Source: Bog-950 sp035299425
GTDB lineage: Bacteria; Bacteroidota; Bacteroidia; Chitinophagales; LD1
DNA length: 36,594 bases
Direction of reading: 5' to 3'
Assembly: GCA_035299425.1 (NCBI GenBank)
Contig: DATGWP010000146.1
Span: 1-36,594 of the forward strand
A program made the position numbers and the translations under genes. This document shows, piece by piece, positions 15,284 through 23,449 of this stretch. The notes beneath the pieces were generated by a model that saw only the letters and a program-made list of their open reading frames with translations, ran no database searches and was not told where the DNA came from. The first letter of the stretch is position 1, and every line of letters starts with the position of its first letter.

Positions 15284-15291
15284 TATTTTTG
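15284..15291 (+). promoter_or_regulatory. -7 box (TATTTTTG) with TTTTG upstream, before the TonB receptor
   Basis: TATTTTTG matches TAnnTTTG exactly, 25 bases before the GTG start at 15317. TTTTG (15264-15268) lies 15 bases upstream and could serve as the -33 element, although this is shorter than the usual spacing. Confidence 0.5.
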
Positions 15292-15316
15292 CGACCTTAA
15301 ATTTTGATACTATCCG

Positions 15317-17731
15317 GTGAGAAATTTTACCCTCCGTTTTTTTATTTGCTTGTTATCTGTAGGCTGCGGGCTTAAATCGGCTTATGCCCAAAATGCTCCC
15401 AAATACACCCTGAGCGGCTATATAAAAGATGGCAGCAATGGTGAGAGCCTGCTGGCTGCCAGCGTATATGCTCAGGAAATTGCCAAGGGCACCAATACCA
15501 ACGAATACGGTTTCTACTCTATTACTCTACCATCTGACACCTATACTATTAAAATTACGTATGTAGGCCTTGCCACACAGGTAAAAACTATAGTGCTGGA
15601 TAAGGATATACGGCTGAATGTAGAGCTGGGTGCCACAGCTACCGAAATACAGGAGGTAGTGGTTACCGGCGAAAAGAAAGGCGCTAATGTAGAAAGTACC
15701 GATATGGGCCGCCAGGAACTGAAGGTTGAAGTTTCTAAAGCCCTGCCTGCTTTGTTTGGCGAGGTAGATATTTTAAAAACAATACAGCTATTGCCGGGCA
15801 TTATGGCATCGGGCGAGGGTAACTCAGGCTTTTATGTACGCGGCGGAGGCCCCGACCAAAACCTAGTATTGCTGGATGATGCAGTAGTCTATAACACCGG
15901 GCACCTGTTTGGTTTCTTTTCGGTATTTAACAGCGATGCCGTAAAAAGTACTACGGTAGTTAAAGGCGGCATGCCTGCTGAGTATGGCGGACGTATATCT
16001 TCGGTGGTAGATGTATCAATGAAAGAGGGCAACATGAAAAAGTGGAATGTAGAGGGTGGACTTGGCCTTATATCATCGCGCCTTACCATACAGGGGCCTA
16101 TCAAAAAGAATAAGTGCTCTTTCATTCTATCGGGCCGCCGCACGTATATCGACCTTATTATGAAACCCATTTTACCTAAAATTGGTGATGGGGAGTTTGC
16201 CGGTAATGAGTATTATTTCTACGACATAAACGCCAAAATAAATTACGTGGTAAACGACCGCGACCGCCTTTACCTGAGCGGTTACTTTGGGCGCGATGTG
16301 TTTAATTTTAAAGATCCCAGCGGTATATTCAAGCTTAACTTTCCGTGGGGTAATTCTACGGCTACCTTCCGCTGGAACCACCTCTTTAGCGATAAGCTGT
16401 TCCTGAACACCATGTTTATTTACAACGATTTTGGTTTTAAGGCCAATACCGGTTTTCAGGATATTAAGTTCGCACTTAACTCGAGCGTGCAGGAGGCTAC
16501 GGCCAAAATGGATTTTGATTATTCGCCATTACCCGGCCATGCTATGAAATTTGGCCTGCAGTACAACTTCCATGTGTTTACACCTTATACAGCATCTGGC
16601 AATGCCGGTGGTGTTGACCTTAAGACCACTAACCAGGAAAAGAAATTTGCGCACGAAACTGCACTGTATTTCCTCGATGATTTTGAAGTAAACAGCTGGC
16701 TGAAGATAAACGCCGGTGTGCGTGGCTCTATCTTTACGTTTATGGGCCCATTCAGCAAAACTGTTTTCCGCGATGGGCGTGCTGTAGATACACTGAGTTA
16801 CAAACCCGGGCAAAACATCAGAACCTATTGGGGTATAGAGCCGCGCTTGTCTATGCGCTTTAAGGTCAGCAAAAACTCATCTATCAAGTTGGGCGCCACT
16901 ATGAACCAGCAGTATGTGCATTTGGTGTCATCCTCCACTACTACATTGCCTATCGACCTTTGGGTGCCCAGCACGGCTGTAGTTAAACCGCAGATAGGTG
17001 CACAAGGCTCTATCGGTTACTTCCATAATTTTAAAGATGATATGATAGAAACCTCGGTAGAGGTTTATTACAAGCACCTTTGGAACCAGATTGAATATGG
17101 CGAAAGCGCCGTGGGCAACATTACTATTGATGTAGAAGACCAGTTTACCTTTGGTAAAGGCTGGAGCTATGGTGCCGAGTTTTTCGTAAAGAAAGCCAAA
17201 GGCAAATGGACGGGATGGATAGGTTACACGCTGGCATGGACCTGGCGTAAGTTTCCTGAGATTAACGGCGGCAAGCCCTTCCTGGCCCGCTACGACCGCC
17301 GCCACGATATAAGCATAGTGCAGATGTATGAGATAAACAAGCACTGGAAAATTTCGGCCACCTGGGTATTTGCTACCGGCCAGCGTACTACGCTACCTGT
17401 CTCTTTCTTTATGAACGAAGGCGAAGTGCATTTTGTATATGGCGAACGCAACTGGTACCGCCTGCCAAGTTACCACCGGTTAGACCTTGGCTTTGTTTAC
17501 ACCATTATACCTAAAAAGGTGAGGAAGATAAATTTCACATCTGATATATCCGTATCTATTTACAACGCTTATAACCGCATGAACCCCTTCTTTATTTATG
17601 TAGACCCTAAGGGTGTAATAGGCGGCAGCACCAATGATGCAAACGGCGATAACAACTCGCTTCGCTTTCAGGCCAAGCAGGTTTCGCTGTTCCCTATTTT
17701 ACCAAGCATAACGTGGAATTTTAAATTTTAG
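15317..17731 (+). CDS. TonB-dependent outer-membrane receptor with carboxypeptidase-regulatory-like N-domain
   Basis: An 804-aa outer-membrane transporter that would take up a bulky nutrient using TonB/ExbBD energy. The signal peptide RNFTLRFFICLLSVGCG...AYAQ follows a GTG start. Residues about 30-106 form a CarboxypepD_reg-like beta-sandwich (YTLSGYIKDGSNGESLLAAS), usual in Bacteroidota receptors. The plug spans about 135-240 (LLPGIMASGEGNSGFYVRGG, LDDAVVYNTGHLFGFFSVFN, PAEYGGRISSVVDV). The remainder is barrel, ending in aromatic ITWNFKF. It is shorter than the SusC class (about 1,000 aa) and lacks a SusD partner. Instead a DUF4249 lipoprotein gene follows 7 bases downstream. Substrate unknown. 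Confidence 0.93.
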   Translation: MRNFTLRFFICLLSVGCGLKSAYAQNAPKYTLSGYIKDGSNGESLLAASVYAQEIAKGTNTNEYGFYSITLPSDTYTIKITYVGLATQVKTIVLDKDIRLNVELGATATEIQEVVVTGEKKGANVESTDMGRQELKVEVSKALPALFGEVDILKTIQLLPGIMASGEGNSGFYVRGGGPDQNLVLLDDAVVYNTGHLFGFFSVFNSDAVKSTTVVKGGMPAEYGGRISSVVDVSMKEGNMKKWNVEGGLGLISSRLTIQGPIKKNKCSFILSGRRTYIDLIMKPILPKIGDGEFAGNEYYFYDINAKINYVVNDRDRLYLSGYFGRDVFNFKDPSGIFKLNFPWGNSTATFRWNHLFSDKLFLNTMFIYNDFGFKANTGFQDIKFALNSSVQEATAKMDFDYSPLPGHAMKFGLQYNFHVFTPYTASGNAGGVDLKTTNQEKKFAHETALYFLDDFEVNSWLKINAGVRGSIFTFMGPFSKTVFRDGRAVDTLSYKPGQNIRTYWGIEPRLSMRFKVSKNSSIKLGATMNQQYVHLVSSSTTTLPIDLWVPSTAVVKPQIGAQGSIGYFHNFKDDMIETSVEVYYKHLWNQIEYGESAVGNITIDVEDQFTFGKGWSYGAEFFVKKAKGKWTGWIGYTLAWTWRKFPEINGGKPFLARYDRRHDISIVQMYEINKHWKISATWVFATGQRTTLPVSFFMNEGEVHFVYGERNWYRLPSYHRLDLGFVYTIIPKKVRKINFTSDISVSIYNAYNRMNPFFIYVDPKGVIGGSTNDANGDNNSLRFQAKQVSLFPILPSITWNFKF

Positions 17732-17738
17732 AACCAAG

Positions 17739-18791
17739 ATGTTAGACAACAAGAAAATACAAGAATACTTCTGCCGGCTGCTTCCGTGGTCTGTAGCTAG
17801 TCGTCCATGGTCGCTCATGCTTTGCATCTTTTTCGCCGTTCTCATTACCTCTTCCTGCAGCAAAAACATAGATATAGAAATACCTGAAGGCGCCAAGCAG
17901 GTTGTGGTAGAAGGCACCATAGAAACCGACCGTCCGCCTTTTGTAATACTGACCAAGAGCCAGAAATTTTTCGATGCTATAGACCCTAACAATATTGGCA
18001 ATTACTTTGTGCACGGCGCTAACATGCAGGTAACCGGCAGCGATGGCACACAAACCGAGTTGGTAGAACTATGCCTGCAAAACCTTGGCCTGCCTGCCGA
18101 CCAGGCTAAGCAGGTGTTGGATGCCCTTGGCTTTGCAGCTGTGGACTCTACACAAATACCCAACGTGTGTATTTATACCGTGCCCGATGTAGCTAACTAC
18201 TTTCTTACCGGCACCTGCAGTTTTATGGGTAAAGAGCGCACTACTTATAACCTGGATATTAAAGCGCCGGGGTTTGTAAATGTGAACGACTCTATTCACG
18301 TAACCTCTACCACTTATATTCCTACTGCTATTGGTATAGATTCATTAAGCCTGAAAGAACATACCAACCCCGACTACCGCGATAGTATGATGGCCGTATA
18401 CGCCTATGTAACCGTGCCCGATACCTTTGGCAACTTTGTGCGGTTTATGACCAAGCGCAACGATGAACCATTCTACAAAGCCTTTGGTGGCACAGTTTAC
18501 GACGACCGTCTTTTTGTAGGCCTTAGCCTGGGCTTACCTATCGAGCGTGGACAGGCCCCCAACGCCAAGTTTGATATAAATACCGACTCTTACTTCTGGC
18601 GGGGCGATACCGTAATTGTAAAATGGAGCAACATCGATAGCCGCACTTACGATTTCTTTTTCACCCTCGAAAATGATGGTGGCGATAGCCCTTTCTCGTC
18701 GCCTGTAAAAATCAAGAGCAACATCAGCAACGGCCTGGGCATCTGGGCGGGTTATGCCACCCGGTATTACGGCGTTCGGATACCGCAGTAG
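17739..18791 (+). CDS. DUF4249-family lipoprotein, TonB-receptor partner
   Basis: A 350-aa lipoprotein. A lipobox LITSSC puts the lipidated cysteine at C40 when counted from the ATG at 17739. A second ATG at 17817 (MLCIFFAVLITSSC) gives a more normal 14-residue signal peptide and could be the true start. After the cysteine the sequence reads KQVVVEGTIETDRPPFVILT and NYFVHGANMQVTGSDGTQTE, the usual start of DUF4249 proteins. By family context these pair with TonB receptors as surface-exposed accessory lipoproteins, and the 7-base spacing to the receptor gene supports one operon. The ligand is unknown. The 60 bases before the second ATG encode an odd Pro/Trp/Arg-containing n-region. Confidence 0.85.
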   Translation: MLDNKKIQEYFCRLLPWSVASRPWSLMLCIFFAVLITSSCSKNIDIEIPEGAKQVVVEGTIETDRPPFVILTKSQKFFDAIDPNNIGNYFVHGANMQVTGSDGTQTELVELCLQNLGLPADQAKQVLDALGFAAVDSTQIPNVCIYTVPDVANYFLTGTCSFMGKERTTYNLDIKAPGFVNVNDSIHVTSTTYIPTAIGIDSLSLKEHTNPDYRDSMMAVYAYVTVPDTFGNFVRFMTKRNDEPFYKAFGGTVYDDRLFVGLSLGLPIERGQAPNAKFDINTDSYFWRGDTVIVKWSNIDSRTYDFFFTLENDGGDSPFSSPVKIKSNISNGLGIWAGYATRYYGVRIPQ

Positions 18792-18815
18792 TTCATAGGT
18801 TGTTGGCTGTTTAAT

Positions 18816-18840
18816 TCCCCTTACAAGGGGGTAGGAGGTG
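18816..18840. repeat. GC-rich palindromic element (copy d)
   Basis: CCCCTT (18817-18822) pairs with AAGGGG (18825-18830) and is followed by GTAGGAGGTG. It lies 25 bases after the DUF4249 stop and next to the stop of the minus-strand gene ending at 18842. It is a looser member of the family at 9549, 9652 and 12742. Confidence 0.45.
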
Positions 18841-18841
18841 G

Positions 18842-19912
18842 CTATTCCTCGTTTTCGCTGGCCCTTACCTTCCAGATAAAACCATCAATTATATAGTGCG
18901 TAAGTTGTGGTAGCGTTAACAACGGCACGATTACAGCCAGCAGCAAATTGGTTTTTACCTGCGGTAAAAAATAGAACGCACCAAATACATCTTTATGGTC
19001 ATTCCATACCAGGGCGTCCCAAACCCCTTCTTCTACAAATGAAAAAAAGAAAAGAATGAGCAAAAAAAGTACTATACCATAACTGCTGAATACAGCGCGC
19101 AAAAGAATACTGGTTTGTTCCTTTTTCTGTTCAGCTTTGCGCTTTCCAAATATCCAGATGAGTGCCATATAGGGTATGCCATGCGATATTACGTTAAGCG
19201 CAGTAAAGGCTACATCGCCGTTAAAATAAACGATGCCAAAAAACCAGGATATAAACGTACCCGCCATCAGCAGGTTTTTCGGTAAGTTAAAAGTCCTTGA
19301 CCGGAAGCTTTGCAAGGTTTCTTTACCAAGATAAAGCAGAAAGATGCCTATGTATAAATAGGTGCCTACATATAAAAGGAAATCTGATTTGAAATAATAA
19401 AAATCTCCTTCTACAAACCAATCGAAGTTGCGCTTGCCCGAAAGGTGCCAATGCAATACAGGGTAAATAGTGGCGGCATACACAGCCAGTGCATCAATAG
19501 TGCGATTGATGCGATTGGGAGTTTCTTTGCGGGAGTAAAGGCGAATAAACCCATATTGCTGACGTATGAAATGGAATACAGCAATGTATGCCAGCACACG
19601 CCAAAACACCATAGCGCCTATTGAATACAACAATACCCCACCGATAAATGCAAGCAAGGGTATGTTAATGAGCAGGTTCCTGTGCTTATGGTGCATCTCT
19701 TTATCAAAATACGTACGATATAGTGTAGAATATACATGGGCCACATCTATAAGCAAAACAAGGCTAACCCATATAGCCGTTGTCATCCCTTCCTGGTTCT
19801 TAAATTTTTCGGGTAGCAGTGCAATTATTGCAAGGGTAGCAAAGGGTGGCAATAGTATAAACAAGCTGTCGATACCCAGCGAATGCAACCATGGTTGTTT
19901 GCTATTGTTCAT
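18842..19912 (-). CDS. His-rich multi-pass membrane protein of the polyamine-type cluster
   Basis: A 356-aa integral membrane protein with about eight to nine hydrophobic segments. Conserved-looking histidines and polar residues sit at the membrane edges: DVAHVYSTLYRTYFD, FHFIRQQYGFIRLY, YPVLHWHLSG, ISHGIPYMALIW and, near the end, LTHYIIDGFIWKVR. Repeated His motifs of this kind in membrane helices are typical of metal-dependent membrane oxidases/desaturases or of haem/quinone-binding proteins, but I cannot name the family. The start at 19912 (MNNSKQPWLHS) lies 4 bases after the stop of the FAD-protein gene. A longer frame to 19975 overlaps that gene and is less likely. It is the last gene of the run that begins with the SpeD-like protein. 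Confidence 0.8.
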   Translation of the reverse strand: MNNSKQPWLHSLGIDSLFILLPPFATLAIIALLPEKFKNQEGMTTAIWVSLVLLIDVAHVYSTLYRTYFDKEMHHKHRNLLINIPLLAFIGGVLLYSIGAMVFWRVLAYIAVFHFIRQQYGFIRLYSRKETPNRINRTIDALAVYAATIYPVLHWHLSGKRNFDWFVEGDFYYFKSDFLLYVGTYLYIGIFLLYLGKETLQSFRSRTFNLPKNLLMAGTFISWFFGIVYFNGDVAFTALNVISHGIPYMALIWIFGKRKAEQKKEQTSILLRAVFSSYGIVLFLLILFFFSFVEEGVWDALVWNDHKDVFGAFYFLPQVKTNLLLAVIVPLLTLPQLTHYIIDGFIWKVRASENEE

Positions 19913-19916
19913 ATAC

Positions 19917-21554
19917 TTATAGCCCTTGCAAAAGTTTATCGGCGGCGCGAATGCCGGAATAAAATGCTTCTTCAAAAATAGAAATGCCGCTTAAATCGCT
20001 GTGTGCAAAAAACAGGCGGTTATCAATCTCCTGATTGGCGGCTGCGCGTTCCTTGCCACTAATAAAACCCGGCAGTGGCCTTGCCATAGCATGCCCCCAA
20101 AGCCATATGTCTATATGCTGTAAGCACTGTTCAAAATTTACATGTGCGTTTTTCATATCTGTAACAATCAGGTTTGCCCAATCGGCATGTGTGCGGCTAT
20201 ATGCTTTCATGCGTTCTGCCCTGGGTTCAGTTTCAGTAAGTGGAAGGTAGTAAGTAAATACCCGGCGCTTGTCGAAGGCATTTAAATGCTGATGGCAGGC
20301 ATTTACATAACCCAGCGAATTGCTGTTGTAAAACACATTATCCCAACACAGGCTATGTCCACGGCTGGCGGGTGTTTTGTTAAGAGTAATATTGGCCACT
20401 ACCCATGGGGTGTAACTGAATTTATCATAATCAATAGCACGCTTTACTTGTAATATCTTTTTATTTACATACTGCGGGGTAGCCAGTATTACTTTATCAG
20501 CAATTAACCGGTGTGTCTTTTCAGTAGCGGTATTGTAATAGCATATCTCAACTTTATTGTCAGTTGTATCGGCCACACGGTATACCACATTACCTGTCTT
20601 TACATTGCCTGGTGTAAAAGAGTTGCTTAGCTTATTTACCAGGAATTTGTTGCCCTCGGGCCAGGTAAGCACATCTTGGTGTTTGGCATTGGCACCGTTA
20701 CCTTTGCGCCCGGCAAAATAATGCAACCCGGCCCACGCCGATGTTGTTTGCAAGGTAGATCCGTAGTCATCTCTGCAGCAGTAATTAAGATACCATAAAA
20801 GGTAAGGCGAGGTAAATTTGTTTTGTTTTAAAAAATCGGCAAACGATATCCCATCCAGTTCCGCCCACTCTTTTCCTTTGCTACTGTCGTCTATTGGTAT
20901 GGCAAATAAATCTTTTCCATCAGGCCCTACGGCATTGCGGTAAGTATCGGTTAAGGCCATAAACCGTTTTACCTGTGCGTGGTCTTCATTACTTAAACCC
21001 AGATTGGGCAGCAGGCCTTCCTGCCAGGTACCATGTATAAACAACCTTTCCTCGGGCATGGCACAAAGGTGAAACTCATTATACTCCGGTAATCCCTCGC
21101 TATTGTAGCCCGTTATACTGCCACACTCTTCTAAAAACTGTAGCATGTCTTTCATGCGCACATCGGGTACCGGTAAGTAATGGGCACCCCATGGGTACTC
21201 GGTTACTTCATTTTTACCACTGGCCGAGTTGCCACCGGTATCATTTCCCAATTCAAGCAGCAAAAAATTGCTAAGCCCTTTTTGTTGAAGTCGCCGCGCA
21301 GCCGATAGTCCGCTAATGCCACCGCCGATAATTGCAACAGGTATAGTTGATGTCTCTCCCGGCTCGGCAAAATTAAAGCCTCCGCGCAGTAAGTGCCCCG
21401 CTTTAGAGTTAGCGCCAACAATGCTGCCCGGCACCGGTGCCTTTATCCCTTTATGCAGGGCCACCTGTATTAGCTTGCCTCCAATTAAAACACCCGCAGC
21501 AAGTGCAGCCCCGCCTGCTATAAATTGTTGGCGCGAAATTTTTTTACTGGGCAT
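19917..21554 (-). CDS. FAD-dependent amine-oxidase/desaturase-like protein, exported
   Basis: A 545-aa flavoprotein of the NAD(P)-binding-Rossmann/amine oxidase type. From the ATG at 21554 it starts MPSKKISRQQFIAGGAALAAG, a Tat-like signal whose twin Arg is replaced by Arg-Gln, so export route or N-terminal anchoring is uncertain. The dinucleotide motif VAIIGGGISGLSAA is at about 73-86, followed by the acidic strand end LLLELGNDTGG. Near the C-terminus FFAHSDLSGISIFEEAFYSG resembles the second FAD-contact segment of amine oxidases. Its start overlaps the spermidine-synthase-like gene by 11 bases. In this cluster it might oxidise an aminopropyl product or amine-bearing substrate, which is inference only. 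Confidence 0.85.
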   Translation of the reverse strand: MPSKKISRQQFIAGGAALAAGVLIGGKLIQVALHKGIKAPVPGSIVGANSKAGHLLRGGFNFAEPGETSTIPVAIIGGGISGLSAARRLQQKGLSNFLLLELGNDTGGNSASGKNEVTEYPWGAHYLPVPDVRMKDMLQFLEECGSITGYNSEGLPEYNEFHLCAMPEERLFIHGTWQEGLLPNLGLSNEDHAQVKRFMALTDTYRNAVGPDGKDLFAIPIDDSSKGKEWAELDGISFADFLKQNKFTSPYLLWYLNYCCRDDYGSTLQTTSAWAGLHYFAGRKGNGANAKHQDVLTWPEGNKFLVNKLSNSFTPGNVKTGNVVYRVADTTDNKVEICYYNTATEKTHRLIADKVILATPQYVNKKILQVKRAIDYDKFSYTPWVVANITLNKTPASRGHSLCWDNVFYNSNSLGYVNACHQHLNAFDKRRVFTYYLPLTETEPRAERMKAYSRTHADWANLIVTDMKNAHVNFEQCLQHIDIWLWGHAMARPLPGFISGKERAAANQEIDNRLFFAHSDLSGISIFEEAFYSGIRAADKLLQGL

Positions 21555-23043
21555 AAGCGCTCCATTCTTCCTCAAAATAATTTACCAGCGCCTGATTGTT
21601 CAGTTTATTAATATCTGTTTTGCGCTCGGCCATATCTGCCGGAAAATTAAACATTTGATCTACCACCGGCGGAGAGATAAACTTTAGCGATGCCGGATAA
21701 TTATCATCCTGTTGTATAGTATCGTTTAAGCTTGCCAGTACATAACCCCACTCACCGAAAGAAGGCACGTAGGCATGGTAGGGTAATGTTTTAAAGCCAC
21801 AGGATTCCAGCGTGTGCACAATACACCAGTACGACTTGGGTGCAGCCAATGGAGAAGTGGATTGAATAACCGCAACAGCATCGCTATTCAATCTTTGTTT
21901 CAGCACATTATAAAAGGCCGTGGTATAAAGTTTGCCGAGCGAATAATTAGACGGGTCAGGAAAATCGATAACAACAAAATCGAATTTATGGGTGCTCTGT
22001 TTTAACCATTGAAAAGCATCGGTATTAACCACAGTTACCTTCTTACTAAGCAGTGCGTTGTTATTTAAACCGGTCAGCATTTTGTTGCTGCTAAAAAGGC
22101 TTGTCATATCCCTATCCAGATCTATAAGTGTAATGGTTTTTACCGATGGGTATTTTAATATTTCGCGCACGGCCATGCCATCGCCGCCGCCCAGTACCAA
22201 TATGTTTACGGGAGAATCAACCAGGGCTATGCCCGGATGAATAAGCGATTCGTGATACCGGTATTCATCGGCAGAGCTGAATTGCAAATTGCCGTTGAGG
22301 TACAGGCGTAAATCGCGTTTGTTTTTAGTAAGTATAATGCGCTGATAAGGCGATGATTTTGAGTAAATCACCGGCTCGGCATAAGCCATGCCCTCGGCTA
22401 TAGTGGTTAGTTTATCGGCCAACACAAAACCCGCCAGTAGCAATCCTGTAACAACCAGCGAAGTAATTTTTAAAAATCCGGCCAGCTTCATTTCCTTTTC
22501 AAACTTAAGGCATACAAAATAGGCTACCAGCACGTTCAAAATACCAAACATCATAGAGGTGCGAATAAGCCCCAGGTAAGGTACCAGCAGCAAAGGGAAA
22601 GCTACAGAGGCCAGCAGGGCGCCTATATAATCAAAGGTAAATACTTTGGATACCAGCTCGCTAAACTCAACTTTATCTTTAAGTATACGCAGCAGCAGTG
22701 GTATCTCCATGCCTACCAGCGTGCCGGTAATGGATATAAGCGCATACAGAATTACACGGAAAGAAGATACATGCTCAAATAACATAAACAGCAATACAGA
22801 GGATATGCCACCCACCAGCCCCACAAGTATTTCAATTTGCACAAACCAGCCCAGCGTATTGCGCTGTATATATTTAGATAGGTAGGAGCCTATACCCATA
22901 CTGAACAGATAGACACCTATAATAGTTGAGAACTGGGTTACCGAATCGCCTAACAGGTAACTGGCCAGGGTGCCCGCCACAAGCTCATATACCAGCCCGC
23001 AGGTAGCAATTACAAATACCGATAATAAAAGCAGTATATACAT
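21544..23043 (-). CDS. Membrane-fused spermidine-synthase-like aminopropyltransferase
   Basis: A 499-aa protein with about six to seven transmembrane helices in the first 220 residues (CGLVYELVAGTLASYLLGDS opens the membrane part) and a cytoplasmic spermidine-synthase domain after them. The domain shows YQRIILTK, DEYRYHESLIHPG, the dcAdoMet-binding NILVLGGGDGMAVREILKYP, TLIDLDRDM and VIDFPDPSNYSLGKLYT. The usual DxxDP catalytic region is therefore kept. Membrane-fused SpeE proteins are known in several bacterial lineages, often with DUF350 and DUF4178 genes. It starts 6 bases after the DUF350 stop and overlaps the FAD-protein gene start. Likely reaction: transfer of an aminopropyl-like group to a membrane-proximal acceptor. 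Confidence 0.9.
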   Translation of the reverse strand: MYILLLLSVFVIATCGLVYELVAGTLASYLLGDSVTQFSTIIGVYLFSMGIGSYLSKYIQRNTLGWFVQIEILVGLVGGISSVLLFMLFEHVSSFRVILYALISITGTLVGMEIPLLLRILKDKVEFSELVSKVFTFDYIGALLASVAFPLLLVPYLGLIRTSMMFGILNVLVAYFVCLKFEKEMKLAGFLKITSLVVTGLLLAGFVLADKLTTIAEGMAYAEPVIYSKSSPYQRIILTKNKRDLRLYLNGNLQFSSADEYRYHESLIHPGIALVDSPVNILVLGGGDGMAVREILKYPSVKTITLIDLDRDMTSLFSSNKMLTGLNNNALLSKKVTVVNTDAFQWLKQSTHKFDFVVIDFPDPSNYSLGKLYTTAFYNVLKQRLNSDAVAVIQSTSPLAAPKSYWCIVHTLESCGFKTLPYHAYVPSFGEWGYVLASLNDTIQQDDNYPASLKFISPPVVDQMFNFPADMAERKTDINKLNNQALVNYFEEEWSAYAQ

Positions 23044-23049
23044 AACCGC

Positions 23050-23268
23050 CTACCCGTGTATGGCAAAGCCAATAATTATTGCAATAGCAATAATAAAAGC
23101 ACTGGCTACCATAGCCACCGCCATGTTTTTATTATCTATAACCTCTTTGTAAAGATTTTCGGGTGTAAATTTTTCAATTGCATAAAAACTCACTACCAGT
23201 ATTACTATACCGATAAGCGAAAATACGATGGAGTTCATTATTGCTCCCGGATGAATTATCTGTTCCAT
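23050..23268 (-). CDS. DUF350 family membrane protein
   Basis: A 72-aa protein with two transmembrane helices: SIVFSLIGIVILVVSFYAIE and MAVAMVASAFIIAIAIIIGF. Between them is FTPENLYKEVIDNKNMAVA, the loop pattern typical of DUF350 (compare E. coli YjfL). It is one short repeat unit of the family. It lies between the 55-aa membrane protein gene and the spermidine-synthase-like gene with small gaps (13 and 6 bases), so it is almost certainly co-transcribed. Family knowledge links DUF350 with DUF4178/DUF2491, SpeD-like and SpeE-like genes in envelope stress clusters. Its biochemical role is not established. Confidence 0.85.
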   Translation of the reverse strand: MEQIIHPGAIMNSIVFSLIGIVILVVSFYAIEKFTPENLYKEVIDNKNMAVAMVASAFIIAIAIIIGFAIHG

Positions 23269-23281
23269 GTTTTATGTTTTA

Positions 23282-23449
23282 TTATTTGTGATGAAATCCG
23301 TTTGATGGGCCCTGGCTTTGCCAGCTTGCGTTGTTGTTTAATGGGAAATAGGCCCTGCCCGTAAGGCTACAATAGAAAAAACCTGCCGAAATGAGGGAAA
23401 CCCACAGCAGGTATACAATGTAAGTTTTAGACCAGTTGTGCTTATTCAT
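23282..23449 (-). CDS. Small (55-aa) single-pass membrane protein in the DUF4178/DUF350 operon
   Basis: This short ORF begins with MNKHNWSKT, has one hydrophobic helix (YIVYLLWVSLISAGFFYCSL) and ends in a polar tail, NNNASWQSQGPSNGFHHK. Its ATG lies inside the last codons of the DUF4178 gene, with an 8-base overlap out of frame. Its stop is 13 bases before the DUF350 start. That position fills an otherwise unexplained gap in a compact operon, which supports a real gene. The tail carries a terminal HHK. I recognise no family. Possible small accessory subunit. Confidence 0.65.
   Translation of the reverse strand: MNKHNWSKTYIVYLLWVSLISAGFFYCSLTGRAYFPLNNNASWQSQGPSNGFHHK

Noticed and set aside
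15077..15316. A small gene or tRNA in the sigma/TonB-receptor intergenic region
   Set aside because: No cloverleaf or convincing ORF was found. The 240 bases hold the two-hairpin repeat and a promoter, which account for the visible structure.
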